From Abelmoschus esculentus (Eukaryota > Streptophyta > Magnoliopsida > Malvales > Malvaceae): a stretch of DNA of 64,000 bases. Under the pieces are notes generated by a model. That model did no database searches. It had not been told where the DNA came from and saw only the letters and a list, made by a program, of their open reading frames with translations. Location: positions 2,383,501-2,447,500 of the forward strand of contig JAUCBN010000043.1 of the NCBI GenBank assembly GCA_035048815.1, written 5' to 3'. A program made the position numbers and the translations under genes. Each line of letters begins with the position of its first letter. Within the stretch, counting starts at the first letter, position 1. Below, piece by piece: positions 60,926-64,000 of the stretch.

Positions 60926-62469
60926 TCATTCATGAGAGGATGAGTGCGAGCTACTGCTGCATGCTGGTCGCTTCATCTTGAGAAGATGAGACAGACCCGC
61001 CACTACATGCAGCCGACTGCTTGGAATCCCTGTCTTTGCAAGCGCCCACCCGTTGTTGTCCAACAACACGAAGCAGGGAACGTATTTGACGTCGTAATGG
61101 AGAAGCTACATGAAAAACAAATGCAACTAAATCAGCCACAACTTATACCGATCAGTCGATCACCGAATTACTTGGACTGATGTACATGAATAATCCACTG
61201 TCTTGCATGGACACATGGTTAATCAGCAAATTATGGTTCTCCCAAGTCTTAAATCAATGCGGAAAAAGATACTAAGGTCATTCTGCATGTAAAACAAACA
61301 TACTGTAGGGAAGCAAAACAAATTACAATCATAGCCATACGCCATCATACATGATTTTACGAAACAGGAAAAGGAAACAAAGCAGGAAAAGTTCGACCAA
61401 GGAGGTGCTCCCGGAACTTGCTATATGTTCCATTTTAACAACTAGAATGTTGTTTAAACAAACTTCCTTAGTGACTCAAATAGCGAACTAACACGCATTC
61501 CACGAACCTCGAATATGGCAGTGCCTAACATGCAACTTTCTAAGAGTTTCTACCATCATATATGATAAAGAATCACTTTTCACAAAATTCAGCAGCTCAT
61601 CGCTACAAGAACTTTCGTATGTCATCAGAATGCTGACTACCAAACTTTCGTATATCTAATTAAAACCATCAACTATGGGGAAAATCCTAAACATTAAACT
61701 AAAACTAGTGAAAAGTGTGGTGCAATGCTGTCATGGAAAATCGTGACATTTAAGTGTTCATCGCTACTTAGTAGTTACTACGATGTCTTTAAGCAGACCT
61801 GGAAATGGATGAGATTGACATATGGAACTGAAAGACTTGCTAATGCCAACCATAAATGTCTAATTTTTTTCTAGCATAAAGTACAGTGGTATTCATATCA
61901 GAATGTTCAATTTCCCATATCTATTTACTTTAAGCCATATAGTAGCGTTTCATAATTCATATATCGAACTCTCAGCATATAATCGAAATTTTGGAGATAA
62001 GTACCTCAGGCAGCCATTTCTCATTCTCAGCATCAGCCAAGACAATGTTGAGCCAATCCGAATTCCTATTTTCCACCTCCATGACAAATTTAAGTAAGGA
62101 ATTACATAAACTACATTTAGGTGAGTAAAACTCAATCACAGTCGCCTCCTTCCCACTCGCCAGGGCGGACGCAAAAGCTCTCTGCTCTGCTTCCCCTTGT
62201 TCTTGGGGACTCAATGTTTTACCTTTTAACTTCAAGTTTCTGTTTTGAGTACTACCACTAGCCAATTGGATAGGATTAAAATGATTGACCCATGAATCGG
62301 AAGATTTCGAAACCGAGTCGAAGGTATTTAGAACAAGGGAACCAAGATTTTGCATTGACTTGAATAACCAAGGACCTTCAAAGTTACAAAGGTTAGGGCT
62401 TTTGGTCTGTTTGTTTACATCCCAAGGCCATTTCAGACAAAACAGATTCTGTTTAGGAGCAGAACTCAT
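60926..62469 (-). CDS. Thioredoxin-like protein with a CSLC active-site motif
   Basis: Two exons, 62469-62005 and 61105-60926, join in phase to 214 residues. The thioredoxin-fold core has VIEFYSPKCSLCNSLLKF (active site CSLC, where classic thioredoxin has CGPC), LNIVLADAENEKWLPE at the exon junction, and KYVPCFVLLDNNG with the cis-Pro VP. After AKTGIPSSRLHVVAG a basic/Ser tail follows. The first 90 residues have no Asp/Glu-rich stretch at the very start and are Ser/Lys/Asn-rich, so an organelle transit peptide is possible. I do not recognise the subfamily and cannot say whether it reduces proteins in plastid, mitochondrion or cytosol. The second exon is over 900 bp away and easily missed. Confidence 0.75.
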
Positions 62470-63776
62470 CTTCTCTAATTATGGAACCTTTTTTTCATGA
62501 AATAAGATAATCTCAAAACTGGGTTTTTGTCCCCTTTGCCACAGAATGATAGAAACAAGATTCAGAGCTTAATATACACTGCATTTGAAACAAAACCAGG
62601 AGAAAAAAAAAACCTTCAGTGTTCATGTTCTAGTTGCTATAGAAATCTCTAAAAATCAATACAACAAACTGTAATTGTTAAATCAATTTGAAAAGGAAAG
62701 AAAGTAAGAACATGTTACCTATGAACGCTTCAATTGGACAAAATGAACTCCGCAAGCAGGATCATAGCGTTCAAGGGATGGGAACAACAGAAAGACCGAC
62801 GAGGATACTGTAAATGCAATATGTTCTCTTCTTCTTGGGCCGGGTTACATCATTGATTTCCATGGATCTTTTTTACTTCTTCTGTCTACGCTAAGGCCTT
62901 TTTGTAGTTTCATGACCCTCTAAGCCCAAATATAAGCTTTCTTATCAATTCCAACATTTTTTTTTTCAGAATGGATAGCATGTGAGATATCAGACATGGT
63001 GGTCGGCGGCGTTTCGATAATTTATCTTTCTGATTCGAACATTAAATGTAATTCATATTTTAACTCTTAATTTTAAATTCTAGTTGTCTCTGTTTTTGAC
63101 AAGATTATTTCGAAGAATTGCGTTGAAAATTGCATTGTATTGTTTATGATAAAAAAACTACCTTAGAAAAATTATCATGCATAGATACATATCTATGCAT
63201 GATAATTTTTCTAACATGATTAAACGATGAGACAAACAATCATCACTGTCATTTCTCACGTTTAATTCCATAAATTCTTTAAATCAACCTTGAAATTGAA
63301 AGAAAAGCTTGTTTAGTGTGGCTTTGCAGAAACAGAGATTTAAACATGGATAATTCATATTCAATGGATTTGATTGTTTTGTTTCTTTGTTGTTGTTGTT
63401 TTCTTCTATTTTTTGTTGTAGTAGGGTGCTTCTTCTCTTTTTCCTATATTGTTTTTGTACGTTTGTTTCTTCTTCGTTCCGATTCGATAACTAGGTTGTT
63501 TAGATTCGAATATGAATATCAGATAAAGATAAGTATAGGACAAAAGTAAATATATATAGTTTTCTTATGTATTTTCAGATACAAATATTTCAAGGGAAAA
63601 AAACCATTTCTATAGTAGATTGTCAACATATGCCAAACCAGAAACACTTTCAGGCATTATTGAACATTTCCATGTTCATTGTCCTGTTCCAGACAAAGGG
63701 TTGATCATCTTATTCTCAGTTTCTATGGTATTGGATGTAAACTTTTTTCCAGAGTTTGTAAATCAACACAAAATTT
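62470..63776. other. Spacer between the thioredoxin-like gene and the terminal gene
   Basis: Leader and promoter of the thioredoxin-like gene, a perfect palindrome at 63163-63214, and the 3' UTR of the next gene. No further coding signal is seen. Confidence 0.6.
63163..63214. repeat. Perfect palindrome with 25-bp arms and 2-bp spacer
   Basis: 63163-63187 (starting TTAGAAAAATTATCATGC) is the exact reverse complement of 63190-63214, separated by CA. It can form a hairpin or cruciform. Its role is unknown. Confidence 0.95.
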
Positions 63777-64000
63777 CTAACTAGATCTTACAAAGAAAAT
63801 ACTGAATTCTGGACCAGGTACAGCACCATCTGGATTAATCATATAAAAAGCTTCTGAGTCCTTTGATCCGACTACCCTCTCGAACCTAGCTCTCATATAC
63901 GTCAATTCACCATCAGTTTCCTTCTCGTTCGGGCTCGGAAGAACTCCGGCACCCATAGAAACACCTCGGAGTAGCTGCATGACATGGAGTTCGTCTTCAG
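63777..64000 (-). CDS. 3' end of an unrecognised conserved plant protein, cut by the window end
   Basis: The last 74 codons of a minus-strand gene whose start lies beyond 64000. The visible part includes MQLLRGVSMGAGVLPSP, ELTYMRARFERVVGSKDSEA and the end PGPEFSIFFVRSS, with the stop at 63777-63779. The codon structure is convincing and the sequence is not low-complexity. I do not recognise the family, so I name no function. Confidence 0.6.
   Translation of the reverse strand, partial: EDELHVMQLLRGVSMGAGVLPSPNEKETDGELTYMRARFERVVGSKDSEAFYMINPDGAVPGPEFSIFFVRSS

Noticed and set aside
60640..61180. Plus-strand ORFs of 113 and 78 codons
   Set aside because: They overlap the 3' UTR and the second exon of the minus-strand thioredoxin-like gene, whose translation is convincing.

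Overview
This is a stretch of plant nuclear genome. Genes are split by short GT-AG introns, the long spacers are AT-rich, and small non-autonomous DNA transposons lie between genes. The gene content is that of a eudicot. The style of the repeats suggests a Malvaceae (cotton-like) genome, but that is a guess. I see no bacterial, viral or organellar block and no CRISPR or operon-like structure.

Layout. 1-5575 (+): 3' part of a large GYF-domain protein gene (EXA1/PSIG1-like). 6674-10489 (+): acidic claspin/Mrc1-like gene. 10861-13565 (-): COP9 signalosome subunit 4. 13.6-17.9 kb: AT-rich, repeat-bearing spacer. 17878-19703 (+): cytochrome P450, CYP721A-like. 20466-23727 (+): auxilin-like J-domain protein JAC1. 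26572-27578 (+): PPPDE/deSI-like protease with a long leader intron. 28711-31521 (-): lysophospholipid acyltransferase LPEAT1. 31.98-32.47 kb: long foldback repeat. 33199-33921 (+): RING E3 with a C-terminal membrane anchor. 34469-37870 (-): DA1-type LIM peptidase. 38.1-41.4 kb: AT-rich spacer. 41419-43120 (-): two-B3-domain REM protein. 44496-47234 (-): intronless MOCOS-like PLP-fold protein. 49813-51465 (+): intronless leucine-rich-repeat extensin. 51.5-55.6 kb: spacer with two well-bounded hAT-like elements. 55662-58516 (-): RPW8-type helper NLR of the ADR1 family. 60926-62469 (-): thioredoxin-like protein. 63777-end (-): 3' end of an unrecognised gene.

The genes do not form one pathway. 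Several neighbour pairs (CYP721A-JAC1, RING E3-DA1, REM16-like-ADR1-like) match neighbours I recall in Arabidopsis, which suggests old conserved gene order.

The observations most worth checking are: an AT instead of GT splice donor in the deSI-like gene; a CSN4 C-terminus that does not read through in one frame; an Arg at the usual PLP-lysine position in the MOCOS-like protein; a nine-codon upstream ORF ending one base before the LRX start; a roughly 220-bp-arm foldback upstream of the RING E3; a perfect 25-bp-arm palindrome; and three bounded MITEs, with target-site duplications of 8, 8 and 9 bp. I found no clearly new biological system.
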